Below, piece after piece: positions 25,724 to 35,407 of a DNA stretch of 64,000 nt; position 1 is the stretch's first letter; each line of letters begins with the position of its first letter. Below the pieces are notes generated by a model. It saw only the letters and a program-made list of their open reading frames with translations, ran no database searches and was not told where the DNA came from. The stretch comes from Muribaculum gordoncarteri (GTDB lineage Bacteria > Bacteroidota > Bacteroidia > Bacteroidales > Muribaculaceae). Location: contig NZ_CP039393.1 of the NCBI RefSeq assembly GCF_004803695.1, positions 1,860,001 to 1,924,000 on the forward strand, given 5' to 3'. Both the position numbers and the translations under genes were made by a program.

Positions 25724-26611
25724 ATGATCAAAGAGATTAAATCAATCCCTTTAGCCTCCTTCATGTCCCGAATCGGACATGAGCCTACGGCGAGAAAAGG
25801 AACAAGGCTCTGGTATAAGTCGCCTTTGCGACAGGAACATACGCCGTCATTCAAGGTCGAGACTGCGCTCAACTGCTGGTATGATTTCGGACTTGGCAGA
25901 GGCGGCAACATCATCGACCTTGCAGCCGAGTTGTATCAGACAACAGACCTGCGCCATATACTGCGTTGCATCGCTGACAGCTACCCGGTACCATCGGTGC
26001 CGACAATCGCTTCCTCTTTTGCTCCGCGACACTCAGCACCGAGTATGGAGCGGTTTGAGGTCGTGCCACTGGAACACCGCGCACTTGTCGCATACCTCCA
26101 AGAGCGTGGCATCCCGGCACACATCGCCACGGCGAACTGCAAGGAGGCTCAATACAGCGTCAACGGCAAGTTTTATTTTGCCGTGGCATTTGAGAACGTC
26201 AGCGGAGGCTGGGAACTGCGCAACCGATATTTCAAAGGTTGCCGTAGACGCAAGGACATCTCATATTTGCCGTGGGCGAGAGATGGCCCGTCAGCAGAGT
26301 GTGCCGTGTTCGAGGGATTTATAGATTATCTCTCGGCACTCACACTCGGCATCATCAGTGGAGCCGACACAATCATACTCAACTCGGTTGTCAATGTCAA
26401 CAAGGCTGTGCCTTTTCTCAAAGGTTACACTACTATCAACTGCTACCTTGACAACGACAATGCCGGGAAAACAGCACTCGCCGAGTTGACCGCCATTTAT
26501 GGCTCAACAATGATTGACCGCTCCACGCTCTACTCCGAGTTCAACGACTTGAATGATTTTCTTATCAATCGAAGTTTCACCAAAAACACACTTTCCAATG
26601 AAAACAAATAA
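25724..26611 (+). CDS. primase-like protein with zinc-finger-like and Toprim domains
   Basis: The product is 295 aa. Residues 1-80 resemble a CHC2 primase zinc-finger domain (RLWYKSPLRQEHTPSFKVET, CWYDFGLGRGGNIIDLA), but the zinc-binding Cys/His set is not intact, as in other element-encoded relatives. Residues about 185-280 form a Toprim domain: AVFEGFIDYLSAL (catalytic Glu), TIILNSVVNVNK, INCYLDNDNAGK (DxD). It should prime DNA synthesis of the mobile element. It overlaps the DUF3408 gene by 14 bases. Confidence 0.82.
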   Translation: MIKEIKSIPLASFMSRIGHEPTARKGTRLWYKSPLRQEHTPSFKVETALNCWYDFGLGRGGNIIDLAAELYQTTDLRHILRCIADSYPVPSVPTIASSFAPRHSAPSMERFEVVPLEHRALVAYLQERGIPAHIATANCKEAQYSVNGKFYFAVAFENVSGGWELRNRYFKGCRRRKDISYLPWARDGPSAECAVFEGFIDYLSALTLGIISGADTIILNSVVNVNKAVPFLKGYTTINCYLDNDNAGKTALAELTAIYGSTMIDRSTLYSEFNDLNDFLINRSFTKNTLSNENK

Positions 26612-27077
26612 ACCCACCGCATCCAAGTCAACCGAGTTGACCGATGCAACCAAATCCAAAGTATCGACCCTTAACCCCGAAGTCACAATGAAATCAGATA
26701 ACTCCACCAACCCTAATCCCGCAGTCAACAGCGATAACACTGTTAACAGCACCACACCTGCCAACGCTGACAATCTGTTTGACAACGAACAGCCAGTAAC
26801 CGAGGCAACTGCCGTAACCGAGCCACCGAAGCAACAGCGCATCGGCAGGCAGCAGCGCAAATCGGATTTCGCCGAGTTCAAGGCAACGTTCCTCACTCCT
26901 GCAAAGCTGGTGAACCGCCATGCCCTGAACATCGAAGGCGACCTATGGGACCAGCTTGAGCGCGTTTCCAGAATCCTCGGTGGCCGTGGCACTACCGTCA
27001 GCAGTTACGCCAACGCAATCCTCGCCGAGCATCTGAAACAGTATGCCGAAGACATCGAAATCTGGCGCAAACTCTGA
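26598..27077 (+). CDS. DUF3408 domain-containing mobilization accessory protein
   Basis: The product is 159 aa from the ATG at 26598. The N-terminal 85 residues are low complexity (Asn, Thr, Ser, Pro). The C-terminal domain (about 95-155: FKATFLTPAKLVNRHALNI, LWDQLERVSRILGGRGTTVSSYANAILAEHL) is the DUF3408 ribbon-helix-helix-like fold associated with ParB/Mob functions in Bacteroides transfer regions. The position just before the oriT candidate and mobC supports a role in DNA processing. Confidence 0.75.
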   Translation: MKTNKPTASKSTELTDATKSKVSTLNPEVTMKSDNSTNPNPAVNSDNTVNSTTPANADNLFDNEQPVTEATAVTEPPKQQRIGRQQRKSDFAEFKATFLTPAKLVNRHALNIEGDLWDQLERVSRILGGRGTTVSSYANAILAEHLKQYAEDIEIWRKL

Positions 27078-27116
27078 GCGCGTGATTGCAACTACATTTT
27101 GACCGCTAAATAGTCC

Positions 27117-27220
27117 TCGTAGTTTCGTGCACCTCGAAACTATCGTAGGGGTTCGGAATCGGAGGGAGCGAGTTTATGTTTTCGTATTACAAGTAATCCT
27201 CAAACGACTCGCTCCCCTCC
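27117..27220. other. candidate oriT of the mobilizable element
   Basis: The 179-bp gap between DUF3408 and mobC holds two inverted repeats: AGTTTCG/CGAAACT (27121-27141) and GGAGGGAGCGAGT (27161-27173) against ACTCGCTCCCCTCC (27207-27220). Inverted repeats immediately upstream of mobC and the relaxase gene are the usual place for oriT. The nic site is not identified. Confidence 0.5.
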
Positions 27221-27256
27221 GCTCCCGATGGTCACAAACCTCAAACAGAATTTCCA

Positions 27257-27652
27257 ATGAAGAAATCCAATTTACGTCCCGCTAAAGGGCGTCCCAAGCT
27301 CCCGGCTGATGAACGAAAGTCCATCATGGTGCCGGTGAAATTCGACATAGACCAATATCAGGTAATGATGGACAAAGCTCTCACGGCAGGGCTCAACCGC
27401 TCGGAATATATCCGGCAGTCGGCACTGCACTGTAAAGTCGTGGAAAGGCTCACGCCAAGAGATGTCAAGGCAATCCGCGACCTTCAGGGAATCGCTGAAA
27501 ATCTCAACCGCACGGCAAAATTTGTCGGTGCCATTCTAAAAGGTGGTGCCTCTGAGGAACAGATTGTCCGCACATACAGAGAGATAATTCAGTGCAAGGA
27601 TTTTGTCCTTTCACTGATAAAAAACTATCGTAATACACCGGACAGCGTATGA
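27257..27652 (+). CDS. MobC-family relaxosome protein
   Basis: The product is 131 aa. A basic N-terminus leads to a ribbon-helix-helix-like segment (KSIMVPVKFDIDQYQVMMDKALTAGLNRSEYIRQSAL) and the MobC signature region (RDLQGIAENLNRTAKFVGA). MobC proteins bind oriT and help the relaxase melt DNA. The stop overlaps the relaxase start by four bases (ATGA-type junction). Confidence 0.85.
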   Translation: MKKSNLRPAKGRPKLPADERKSIMVPVKFDIDQYQVMMDKALTAGLNRSEYIRQSALHCKVVERLTPRDVKAIRDLQGIAENLNRTAKFVGAILKGGASEEQIVRTYREIIQCKDFVLSLIKNYRNTPDSV

Positions 27653-28857
27653 TGGGCAAGATAACAAAAGGCGGCAGTTTCGGCGGTTGTGTCGATTACG
27701 TCACTCGTCGAAAGAAGGATAATCCCGACGGCACGCCCTGTAATGAATGGCGTCTTATAGACTGCAAAGATGTATCTATGATGGAAGGGAGAAATGGAAT
27801 TATCGCTTCTTTTGAAGATAATCTCGCCTTGAATCCGGACTTGAAAAATCCGGTCGGGCATATTTCCCTGAACTTTCATGCCAACGACAAGGATAAAGTT
27901 GATGACCGGATTATGGTAGAGATTGCCCAAAAATATATGAAGAAAATGGGCATCATGGATACTCCATACATCATTGTCTGGCATCTCGACAAAGATTATC
28001 CACACTGTCATATCGTGTTCAGCCGAATAGATAACCACGCCGAAACCATTTCCGATAAGAATGATTTCAGTCGCAACAAGGCAGCCTGTCTTGACTTGAC
28101 AAAGGAATATGGACTGCACATTTCCGAGGGTAAAAAGCAGACTAATGTCAATAAATTGCGTGGCACGGAAAAGATACGATATGAGATTTTCAATGCCGTT
28201 GACGCTGTATGGAACGATAAATCAGTCCATACTTTCGAGCAATTCGAGACTCGCTTAAAGGCGGCTGGTGTCGGCATAGAATACAAATACAAGCGTGGCA
28301 CCAGCGAATTGCAGGGTCTATGGTACACCAGAAAAGGCAAGCGTTTCGCTGCATCAAAGATTGACCGGCGATTCAGTCTGGGCAATATATCCAAGCATCT
28401 GGCTAACAACAAACCGCTACATTCTCAGTCTCAATGGATGTATGCAGATGGCTCCATCGTGCCTATCGCATCATACAAAGGTGTGCGGCTTACGACACAA
28501 CAAATGAATGATTACGTTGCGGGGAAAGCTATCCGAGTTGACGGATGTCAGGGAGATATGCCTACTGTGTGGATAAAATTCAACCCACAGCGCATGACTC
28601 CGGGAGTCTATTCATCGAATCCGGATTTAGTCGGCCAATCCGCATCCCAGTCGCAAAACTATGGCACTCGGTTATCCCAAGTTCCATCCTCAGGAACCTC
28701 GCAGATGCAAGAAGGTTTTGCTAATGGAGGCGTTTTACCCGATGATTTCAAACTGTGGATGAGCCGCCATCCCGGACTTACCATTGAAGAGGCCCTTCAT
28801 CGCTATCGTGAAGAACAAAAAGCCAAACGCCGCCGACAAGGGCCCAAACTACACTAA
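27649..28857 (+). CDS. MOBP-type relaxase / mobilization nuclease
   Basis: The product is 402 aa. The PF03432-type relaxase domain spans about residues 1-240: N-terminal MMGKITKGGSFGGCVDYV with candidate catalytic Tyr, GHISLNFHANDKDKVDD (motif II region), and WHLDKDYPHCHIVFSRID (metal-binding HxH, motif III). The C-terminal 150 residues are basic and hydrophilic, probably DNA binding. It would nick oriT and lead the strand into a helper conjugation channel. A strong GC hairpin follows the stop. Confidence 0.87.
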   Translation: MMGKITKGGSFGGCVDYVTRRKKDNPDGTPCNEWRLIDCKDVSMMEGRNGIIASFEDNLALNPDLKNPVGHISLNFHANDKDKVDDRIMVEIAQKYMKKMGIMDTPYIIVWHLDKDYPHCHIVFSRIDNHAETISDKNDFSRNKAACLDLTKEYGLHISEGKKQTNVNKLRGTEKIRYEIFNAVDAVWNDKSVHTFEQFETRLKAAGVGIEYKYKRGTSELQGLWYTRKGKRFAASKIDRRFSLGNISKHLANNKPLHSQSQWMYADGSIVPIASYKGVRLTTQQMNDYVAGKAIRVDGCQGDMPTVWIKFNPQRMTPGVYSSNPDLVGQSASQSQNYGTRLSQVPSSGTSQMQEGFANGGVLPDDFKLWMSRHPGLTIEEALHRYREEQKAKRRRQGPKLH

Positions 28858-28862
28858 ACCCA

Positions 28863-28894
28863 ACGCCGCCGAGGGAAGCAGACCTCGGCGGCGT
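28863..28894 (+). terminator. strong hairpin after the relaxase gene
   Basis: ACGCCGCCGAGG (28863-28874) pairs perfectly with CCTCGGCGGCGT (28883-28894). The tail CTCTCATCT is only weakly T-rich, so it may stop transcription poorly or protect the mRNA end. Confidence 0.65.
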
Positions 28895-28970
28895 CTCTCA
28901 TCTAATCTCCTTAATGGACTCAGAGATGGATGAGTATAGCTGTATCGTATATGTTTATCAGCATATTCAA

Positions 28971-29000
28971 TTGCCATCTCAGAAATTTTCGCTAATTTTG
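28971..29000 (+). promoter_or_regulatory. promoter of the type I RM operon
   Basis: TTGC (28971-28974), an 18-base spacer and TAATTTTG (28993-29000) give a plausible -33/-7 promoter. Transcription would begin near 29005, leaving a leader of about 150 nt before hsdR. Confidence 0.5.
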
Positions 29001-29027
29001 CAATATAGTAACCTTAAACTTCTGAAG

Positions 29028-29155
29028 ATGGCCGAAACGGTTTAATCCCAAAGGCAGCGATGCCGCCAAAACCAACCATATTTTAAAACTCCAATGCAGT
29101 CGTTACAGGTTCGGTCAACCTTTCAGAAAACTGCAAACGGAGTTTTTGTTTTTAT
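29028..29155 (+). promoter_or_regulatory. hsdR leader with 5-codon ORF and terminator-like hairpin (possible attenuator)
   Basis: The leader contains ATG-GCC-GAA-ACG-GTT-TAA (29028-29045). A nested hairpin follows: AAAACTCC (29085-29092) with GGAGTTTT (29139-29146), enclosing GCAGT/ACTGC and AGGTT/AACCT. TTTTGTTTTTATAA then runs directly into the hsdR ATG at 29158. The final structure looks like an intrinsic terminator ending at the start codon. Confidence 0.5.
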
Positions 29156-29157
29156 AA

Positions 29158-31977
29158 ATGGCACTTACTCAAAGCGAAGATGCACTGGAAAAAGGTTTGA
29201 TAAAGACTCTCACGGATATGGCGTATGAATACGTTGAAATCCATGAGGAGACTAACCTTATATCAAATTTCAAACGACAGTTGGAAAAACACAATGCCAA
29301 GGAACTTGCGCAACATGGCAGAACGGAACTTACGGACAATGAGTTCAATAAGGTCATGCTCTATCTTGAAGGTGGCACCACGTTTGAGAAAGCCAAAAAA
29401 CTGCGGGATTTGCTTCCTTTGGAACTTGACAACGGACAGCGCGTATGGCTTGAATTTCTTAATCGTCATAAATGGTGTCAGAATGAATTTCAAGTTTCCA
29501 ACCAGATAACTTTAGAAGGCCGTCGTCAGTGCCGTTATGATGTTACCATTCTGATTAACGGTCTGCCATTGGTGCAGATTGAGTTGAAGAAACGTGGTGT
29601 TGAATTAAAACAAGCATACAATCAGGTTCAACGCTACCACAAGACATCATTCCACGGTCTGTTCAACTATATTCAGATTTTCGTGATTTCCAACGGCGTG
29701 AACACCCGCTATTTTGCCAATAACCCTAATAGTGGTTACAAGTTCACGTTTAACTGGACTGATCGGAAGAACAATCCGTTCAACCAACTAAGTCTTTTCG
29801 CGGCTGAATTCTTCGACCCATGCACACTCGGCAAAATTATCAGCAAGTACATCGTACTTCACGAAGGCGATAAATGTATGATGGTTTTGCGCCCATATCA
29901 ATATTATGCCGTTGAGGAAATCCTCAACCGTGTGGTCAACAGCAATGATAACGGCTATATCTGGCACACAACCGGAGCGGGAAAGACGTTAACCTCATTC
30001 AAAGCCGCACAGCTTGTTTCTGAAATTGATGAAATAGACAAGGTGCTTTTTGTCGTTGACAGGCACGACCTCGACACTCAGACACAGGCGGAATATGAAG
30101 CCTTTGAGCCGGGAGCTGTGGATGGCACTGACAGTACTAAGGAACTTATACAGCGTCTCGGAAGTGATAAGAAGATAATAATCACCACTATTCAAAAGCT
30201 GAATTGCGCAGTCACCAAAGACTATTACAACCGTCATCTTCAAGATGTGCGCGATAAAAAGGTCGTGATGATTTTTGATGAGTGCCACCGAAGCCATTTT
30301 GGAGAAAGTCACAAAAATATTGTCCACTTCTTTAACAACCTTCAGATATTCGGCTTCACCGGCACTCCGATATTCGTCGAAAACTCAAAGAATGACCGCA
30401 CAACCAAAGAAATCTTCGGTAATTGCCTGCACAAGTATCTGATTAAAGATGCTATCGCCGATGACAATGTACTGGGCTTTCTCGTTGAATATTACACCGG
30501 CAACGCAGACCTTGATCTTGAAAGCGATAGCCGTATGCGCGAAGTCGCACGGTTTATCCTCAACAACTTCAATAAGTCCACTTTTGATGGCGAGTACAAC
30601 GCTCTGTTTGCCGTTCAGTCAGTGCCGATGCTTTTGCGTTACTACAAGATTTTTAAGGGATTGAATCCAGACATCAAAATCGGTGCGATATTCACTTACG
30701 CAGCAAACGGCAGTCAGGATGATGAAGCCACCGGCATGAACCGGGGTTTCGCAAATCCGAAAGTCGCCGCCGATGAGATGCAGGAAATCATAGATGACTA
30801 CAACAAAACCTTCGGCACATCCCATTCGGTAGAAAACTTCGGACTCTACTATGACGACATCAACAAGAGAATGAAAAAGAAAGACCCGAAGATGAAGCCT
30901 TTGGACTTGTTGCTCGTCGTCGGGATGTTCCTTACGGGTTTCGATGCCAAGAAGCTCAACACTCTCTATGTTGATAAAAATCTTGAATATCATGGTCTGT
31001 TGCAGGCTTTCAGTCGCACGAATCGTGTACTGAACGAGAAAAAGAGATTCGGAAAGGTGATCTGCTTCCGCGACCTCAAAAGCAACGTGGATGCGTCTAT
31101 AAAGCTGTTCTCCGACAATAATCCTATCGAAGATATAGTGCGTCCGCCGTTCAAGGATGTCAAGCGCGAGTACATTGAAAAAACCGAACAGTTCCTGTCT
31201 AAGTATCCGAATGTTGATGAGATAGACAATCTTGAAAGTGAGAACGACAAAGTGGCGTTTGTCCTTGCTTTCCGCGACATAATCAAGAAACACGCTGAAA
31301 TGCAGATTTATGAGGAATATTCGCCTTCGGATATATCTTTCATAATGACTGAGCAGGAGTTTCAGGACTTCCGCAGCAAGTATCTTGACATAGCACAGAA
31401 TTTCGGTTCAAAACCGGCAAAGGTTGCCGCCGAACCCGCTGCCGCTTATGGCGCCGAACCGGAAACGACACTTGACGATATTGACTTTTGTCTTGAACTG
31501 CTACACAGCGACGTAATCAACGTGGCATACATCCTCGCGCTGATTCACGACCTTGACCCGGCAAGCGATGATTACTCTGAAAAACGCCGTGAGATTCTTG
31601 ACACGATGATTCGTGATGCCGAGATGCGCAGCAAGGCTGAGCTTATCGACGGTTTCATCAGCGAGAATGTCGATGCCAATCAGGATGAGTTCCGGCGGTC
31701 TAAGGCTGACGGCACAATAGATCTTGAATCACGACTGGTGGATTATGTACGCAGAGCAAAAGACCGTGCCGTAGAGCAACTTGCTGCGGAGGAAGAAATC
31801 GACCAGACGGCACTTCATAAGTTCATGGAGGAATACGACTATCTCCACCGTGAGAAGGACGAGATACTTCAGGATGCCATAAAGAAAAAGAAACTCGGTC
31901 TGAAACAACGCCGCAGCGTATTCAACCGTATTCTTCAAAAACTTCGTAAAATAATAGAAATCTACAACTGGGAATAA
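29158..31977 (+). CDS. hsdR: type I restriction enzyme, R subunit
   Basis: This 939-aa motor/nuclease subunit cleaves unmodified DNA after translocation. N-terminal nuclease motif: YDVTILINGLPLVQIELKKRG (D...E-x-K, about residues 125-145). SF2 helicase motifs: Walker A WHTTGAGKTLTS (about 265-275), FDECHRSHFG (DECH), FGFTGTPIF and FLTGFDAKKLNTLY with the later QAFSRTNRV. The C-terminal 280 residues are helical and charged, for assembly with HsdM/HsdS. Three bases separate it from hsdM. The start at 29158 follows the leader hairpin. Length is typical of the family. Confidence 0.95.
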   Translation: MALTQSEDALEKGLIKTLTDMAYEYVEIHEETNLISNFKRQLEKHNAKELAQHGRTELTDNEFNKVMLYLEGGTTFEKAKKLRDLLPLELDNGQRVWLEFLNRHKWCQNEFQVSNQITLEGRRQCRYDVTILINGLPLVQIELKKRGVELKQAYNQVQRYHKTSFHGLFNYIQIFVISNGVNTRYFANNPNSGYKFTFNWTDRKNNPFNQLSLFAAEFFDPCTLGKIISKYIVLHEGDKCMMVLRPYQYYAVEEILNRVVNSNDNGYIWHTTGAGKTLTSFKAAQLVSEIDEIDKVLFVVDRHDLDTQTQAEYEAFEPGAVDGTDSTKELIQRLGSDKKIIITTIQKLNCAVTKDYYNRHLQDVRDKKVVMIFDECHRSHFGESHKNIVHFFNNLQIFGFTGTPIFVENSKNDRTTKEIFGNCLHKYLIKDAIADDNVLGFLVEYYTGNADLDLESDSRMREVARFILNNFNKSTFDGEYNALFAVQSVPMLLRYYKIFKGLNPDIKIGAIFTYAANGSQDDEATGMNRGFANPKVAADEMQEIIDDYNKTFGTSHSVENFGLYYDDINKRMKKKDPKMKPLDLLLVVGMFLTGFDAKKLNTLYVDKNLEYHGLLQAFSRTNRVLNEKKRFGKVICFRDLKSNVDASIKLFSDNNPIEDIVRPPFKDVKREYIEKTEQFLSKYPNVDEIDNLESENDKVAFVLAFRDIIKKHAEMQIYEEYSPSDISFIMTEQEFQDFRSKYLDIAQNFGSKPAKVAAEPAAAYGAEPETTLDDIDFCLELLHSDVINVAYILALIHDLDPASDDYSEKRREILDTMIRDAEMRSKAELIDGFISENVDANQDEFRRSKADGTIDLESRLVDYVRRAKDRAVEQLAAEEEIDQTALHKFMEEYDYLHREKDEILQDAIKKKKLGLKQRRSVFNRILQKLRKIIEIYNWE

Positions 31978-31980
31978 TAT

Positions 31981-33525
31981 ATGAGCGAGGAACTCCAGCA
32001 GCAGCTTCGCAGTCAGCTTTGGACTGTGGCAAACAACCTTCGCGGCAATATGTCGGCGAGCGACTTTATGTATTTCACCCTCGGATTCATATTCTACAAA
32101 TACTTGTCCGAGAAGATTGAGATGTATGCCGATGACATATTGTCGGAGGACGGTGTTACATTCAAGAATGCTTGGGCAAGCGACGATGCCGAGTTGAAAG
32201 CCGACATAAAAGACGAGTGTCTAAGCAACCTCGGATACTTCCTTGAGCCGGAGTTCCTTTTCTCAAGCATTATCGAGGCGGTTGACCGCAGAGAGAACAT
32301 CCTGCCTCAACTTGAACGCTCGCTGAAGAAAATAGAGGACAGCACCGTAGGTCAGGACAGCAATGAGGATTTTGGCGGTCTTTTCTCCGACATTGACCTC
32401 GCTTCGCCTAAGTTGGGAAAGTCTGCCGATGATAAGAATACACTAATTTCCAACGTGCTTGTAGCCCTCAACGGCATAGACTTCGGACTTAACGAGGCTT
32501 CCGACATCGACATTCTCGGCGATGCATACGAGTATATGATCGGTCAGTTTGCTGCCGGTGCCGGTAAAAAAGCCGGTGAGTTTTACACTCCTCAGGAGGT
32601 TAGTCAGATTCTCGCCGAGGTAGTGACCACTGGAAAGACACGTCTGCGCGATGTATATGACCCTACTTGCGGTTCCGGCTCCCTTCTTCTGCGCACAGCA
32701 CGCAACGGCAATGCCGACACCATTTATGGACAAGAGAAAAACCCCACCACATTCAATCTTGCCCGTATGAATATGCTCCTTCATGGTGTCAAGTACAAGG
32801 ATTTCACCATAGAAAACGGTGACACCCTCGAAGCTGATGCTTTCCCCGACAGAGAGTTTGATGCCGTGGTTGCAAATCCTCCTTTCTCGGCACAATGGAG
32901 CGCGGCGGAGAAATTCAACTCTGACGACCGTTTCAGCAAGGCAGGGGCATTGGCTCCGAAATCGAAAGCGGACTACGCTTTCATCCTGCACATGATTCAT
33001 CATCTCAATGAGGGCGGTACACTCGCCTGTGTAGCTCCCCACGGCGTACTATTCCGTGGTAATGCCGAGGGTAAGATACGCCGTTATCTCATTGAGAACA
33101 AGAACTACATTGACGCTATTATCGGTTTGCCACCAAACATCTTCTACGGCACGGGAATACCAACCTGCATCATCGTAGCCAAGAAATGCCGCAAGGAGGA
33201 TGACTCCATTCTCTTTATTGATGCAAGCCGGGAGTTTGAGAAGGTTAAGACGCAAAACAAACTGCGCCCCGAACACATACAGAAGATTGTAGATACCTAT
33301 CGCAATCGTACTGAAATCGAAAAATACAGCCATCTGGCTTCGCTTAAGGAGATAGCCGACAACGATTATAACCTCAACATTCCCCGCTATGTAGATACAT
33401 TCGAGGAAGAGGAAGAAATCGACATCAAGGCAGTAATGGCAGACATCAAAGAGCTTGAAGCGAAACGCTCTGAACTCGACGCGCAAATCGAAGTGTATCT
33501 CCGCGAACTTGGAATCGTGGAATAA
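31981..33525 (+). CDS. hsdM: type I restriction-modification system, M subunit
   Basis: This 514-aa N6-adenine methyltransferase subunit has an N-terminal HsdM_N helical bundle (residues 1-140). The SAM-binding motif VYDPTCGSGSLLL is at about 219-231, the catalytic NPPF motif at about 299-302, and QEKNPTTFNLARMNMLLHG between them. The C-terminal coiled-coil tail (DIKAVMADIKELEAKRSELDAQI) would contact HsdS. It lies directly downstream of hsdR in one operon. Confidence 0.95.
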   Translation: MSEELQQQLRSQLWTVANNLRGNMSASDFMYFTLGFIFYKYLSEKIEMYADDILSEDGVTFKNAWASDDAELKADIKDECLSNLGYFLEPEFLFSSIIEAVDRRENILPQLERSLKKIEDSTVGQDSNEDFGGLFSDIDLASPKLGKSADDKNTLISNVLVALNGIDFGLNEASDIDILGDAYEYMIGQFAAGAGKKAGEFYTPQEVSQILAEVVTTGKTRLRDVYDPTCGSGSLLLRTARNGNADTIYGQEKNPTTFNLARMNMLLHGVKYKDFTIENGDTLEADAFPDREFDAVVANPPFSAQWSAAEKFNSDDRFSKAGALAPKSKADYAFILHMIHHLNEGGTLACVAPHGVLFRGNAEGKIRRYLIENKNYIDAIIGLPPNIFYGTGIPTCIIVAKKCRKEDDSILFIDASREFEKVKTQNKLRPEHIQKIVDTYRNRTEIEKYSHLASLKEIADNDYNLNIPRYVDTFEEEEEIDIKAVMADIKELEAKRSELDAQIEVYLRELGIVE

Positions 33526-33563
33526 GAATCCTTAATGTTGAACAGTAAAGATTGAAAATCCCG

Positions 33564-34757
33564 ATGACTGACACTGAAAACAATAAAAACTCCAATTCGC
33601 CCGTTTTGCGCTTCCCCGGCTTCACCGAGCCGTGGAAAAAGTGTCGACTGGGTGACTATATACGCATTTTTAGCGGAGAAAGCCCCAATTGTGTTAGTTC
33701 AAAATTTGGAATAATACCATATTACAAGGTTGAACAACTAAATTGGTGTGAGAAATATTTAGGAGAAACTCCATATCTGAGCCAACGAGGAAAGAATATT
33801 TTACCAGAAGGCTGTGTCGTTTTCTCTAAAAGAGGTGCCGCAATCCTAACCAACAAGGTCAGAATGAATCTCTTCCCGATTAATATTGATACCAATTTGA
33901 TGGGAATTAAAGCAGATAATTCGTTTATCTCAGATCAATATTTGTTTTATTTCATTCTCCGAGCAAGATTAAGTCGAATTGCGGATACCTCAACTATTCC
34001 TCAAATCAATAATATTCATATTAATCCCATCACTATACATGTTCCATCTTTAGAAGAGCAAGAAAAAATAACTCGGTCCTTGGGACTACTCGATGAGCGC
34101 ATAGCTACCCAAAGGAGGCTGATTGAGGATTTTATATCTTTGCGTAGAGCATTACTACAAAACGCAATATCAAGAGGCTTATCCAAGAAGTCGTGGAAGT
34201 TGACCTCATTAAGTGACATTCTGACCGAGCGCGGCGAAAAAAACTCTGCGGGATACAATGTTTGCTCGGTATCGGTTTCTGAGGGAGTTGTAAATCAGAT
34301 AGAATATCTTGGTCGCTCATTTGCTGCAAAAGAGACAGGACATTATAATGTTGCTCGCTATGGGGATATTATATATACCAAAAGCCCGACCGGGAGTTTC
34401 CCTTATGGAATAGTCAAACGCAACACTCAGAAATTACCGGCAGCTATTTCCCCATTATATGGGGTATTTGTTCCTAAATATGATTGGATTGGTATATTGC
34501 TGGGTTACTACTTTGAGAGCGAGGTAAATACTTTTAACTATCTTCATCCTATAATTCAGAAAGGTGCGAAAAACACAATCAACATCACAAACAGTGGATT
34601 CTTAGCAAACAGCGTCCCTCTGCCAACCGATGAAAGCGAGGCATTAACCCTCGCTAAATGCTTGGATACAATTAGCGACAAGATTATTCTTGAAAAGTCC
34701 ATATTGACCCATTACACAGAGCAACGAGAATATTTGTTATCCAAGATGTTCGTGTGA
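33564..34757 (+). CDS. hsdS: type I restriction-modification specificity subunit, expressed copy
   Basis: The product is 397 aa from the ATG at 33564 and contains two target-recognition domains. The first follows the conserved leader SPVLRFPGFTEPWKK and ends at 'SLEEQEKITRSLGLLDERIA'. The central conserved helix (TQRRLIEDFISLRRALL) separates it from the second, which ends YLLSKMFV. It dictates the DNA sequence recognised by the whole enzyme. Inverted copies of the leader (33593-33636 vs 36587-36648) and of the central region (34092-34132 vs 36067-36107) are present in the silent copy, so domains can be exchanged by inversion. Confidence 0.93.
   Translation: MTDTENNKNSNSPVLRFPGFTEPWKKCRLGDYIRIFSGESPNCVSSKFGIIPYYKVEQLNWCEKYLGETPYLSQRGKNILPEGCVVFSKRGAAILTNKVRMNLFPINIDTNLMGIKADNSFISDQYLFYFILRARLSRIADTSTIPQINNIHINPITIHVPSLEEQEKITRSLGLLDERIATQRRLIEDFISLRRALLQNAISRGLSKKSWKLTSLSDILTERGEKNSAGYNVCSVSVSEGVVNQIEYLGRSFAAKETGHYNVARYGDIIYTKSPTGSFPYGIVKRNTQKLPAAISPLYGVFVPKYDWIGILLGYYFESEVNTFNYLHPIIQKGAKNTINITNSGFLANSVPLPTDESEALTLAKCLDTISDKIILEKSILTHYTEQREYLLSKMFV
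34092..34132 (+). repeat. central hsdS recombination repeat (with inverted partner at 36067-36107)
   Basis: The 41-base segment encoding DERIATQRRLIEDF matches the reverse complement of 36067-36107 with about four mismatches. The 10-base end of it, GATTGAGGAT, recurs directly at 34762-34771 at the exact start of the silent half cassette. Confidence 0.85.
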
Positions 34758-34762
34758 CATAG

Positions 34763-35407
34763 ATTGAGGATATATTTCAATCAATGTCCTCAATAAATGA
34801 AACGCTATATGAAACATTGACCACGGATTGCAAAACGTCATTCAATGAAATTGGCATTGATTATGGAGGTTTGACCGGGAAATCCGCTGAAGATTTTGGC
34901 TATGGAAAGCCTTTTATCTCATATCTGAACGTATATCAGAATCAAGTGATAACCGATTACAATTTTGATAATGTGGAGATTAGAGACGGAGAGAATCAGA
35001 ATAAGGTACGCACGGGCGATTTACTGTTTACCCTGTCGTCGGAAACGCCCGAAGAAATTGGCTATTCCGCTGTATATATGGGGAATGCTAAAGAACTATA
35101 CTTGAATAGTTTTTGTTTTGGCATACATATTCAAGAGTCTGAAATGGTGTATCCCCCTTATATGGGATACTTTACTTCAACGACTTATTTCCGTAGGAAG
35201 ATAATCCCCTATGCACAAGGCAGCACTCGCTTCAATTTACATAAGCCATCGTTGATGAATATAAAATTCTCACTTCCCGCAAAAGAATATCAAATAAAGA
35301 TCTTCAATACTCTCCAGTTGTTAACCGACAAAATATCGACAGAAATAGAATTGCATAACAGATATATTCAACAGAGAATCTATCTGCTATCGAAGATGTT
35401 TATATGA
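34763..35407 (+). pseudogene. silent hsdS half cassette (one target-recognition domain)
   Basis: A 214-codon open frame begins at the repeated ATT-GAG-GAT (I-E-D) that matches the central hsdS repeat, directly after a stop codon. It contains a single target-recognition domain ending 'IYLLSKMFI'. An ATG at 34784 exists, but the frame is better explained as a storage cassette that becomes the C-terminal domain of HsdS after recombination. It converges with and overlaps the inverted silent copy by 8 bases. Confidence 0.8.
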
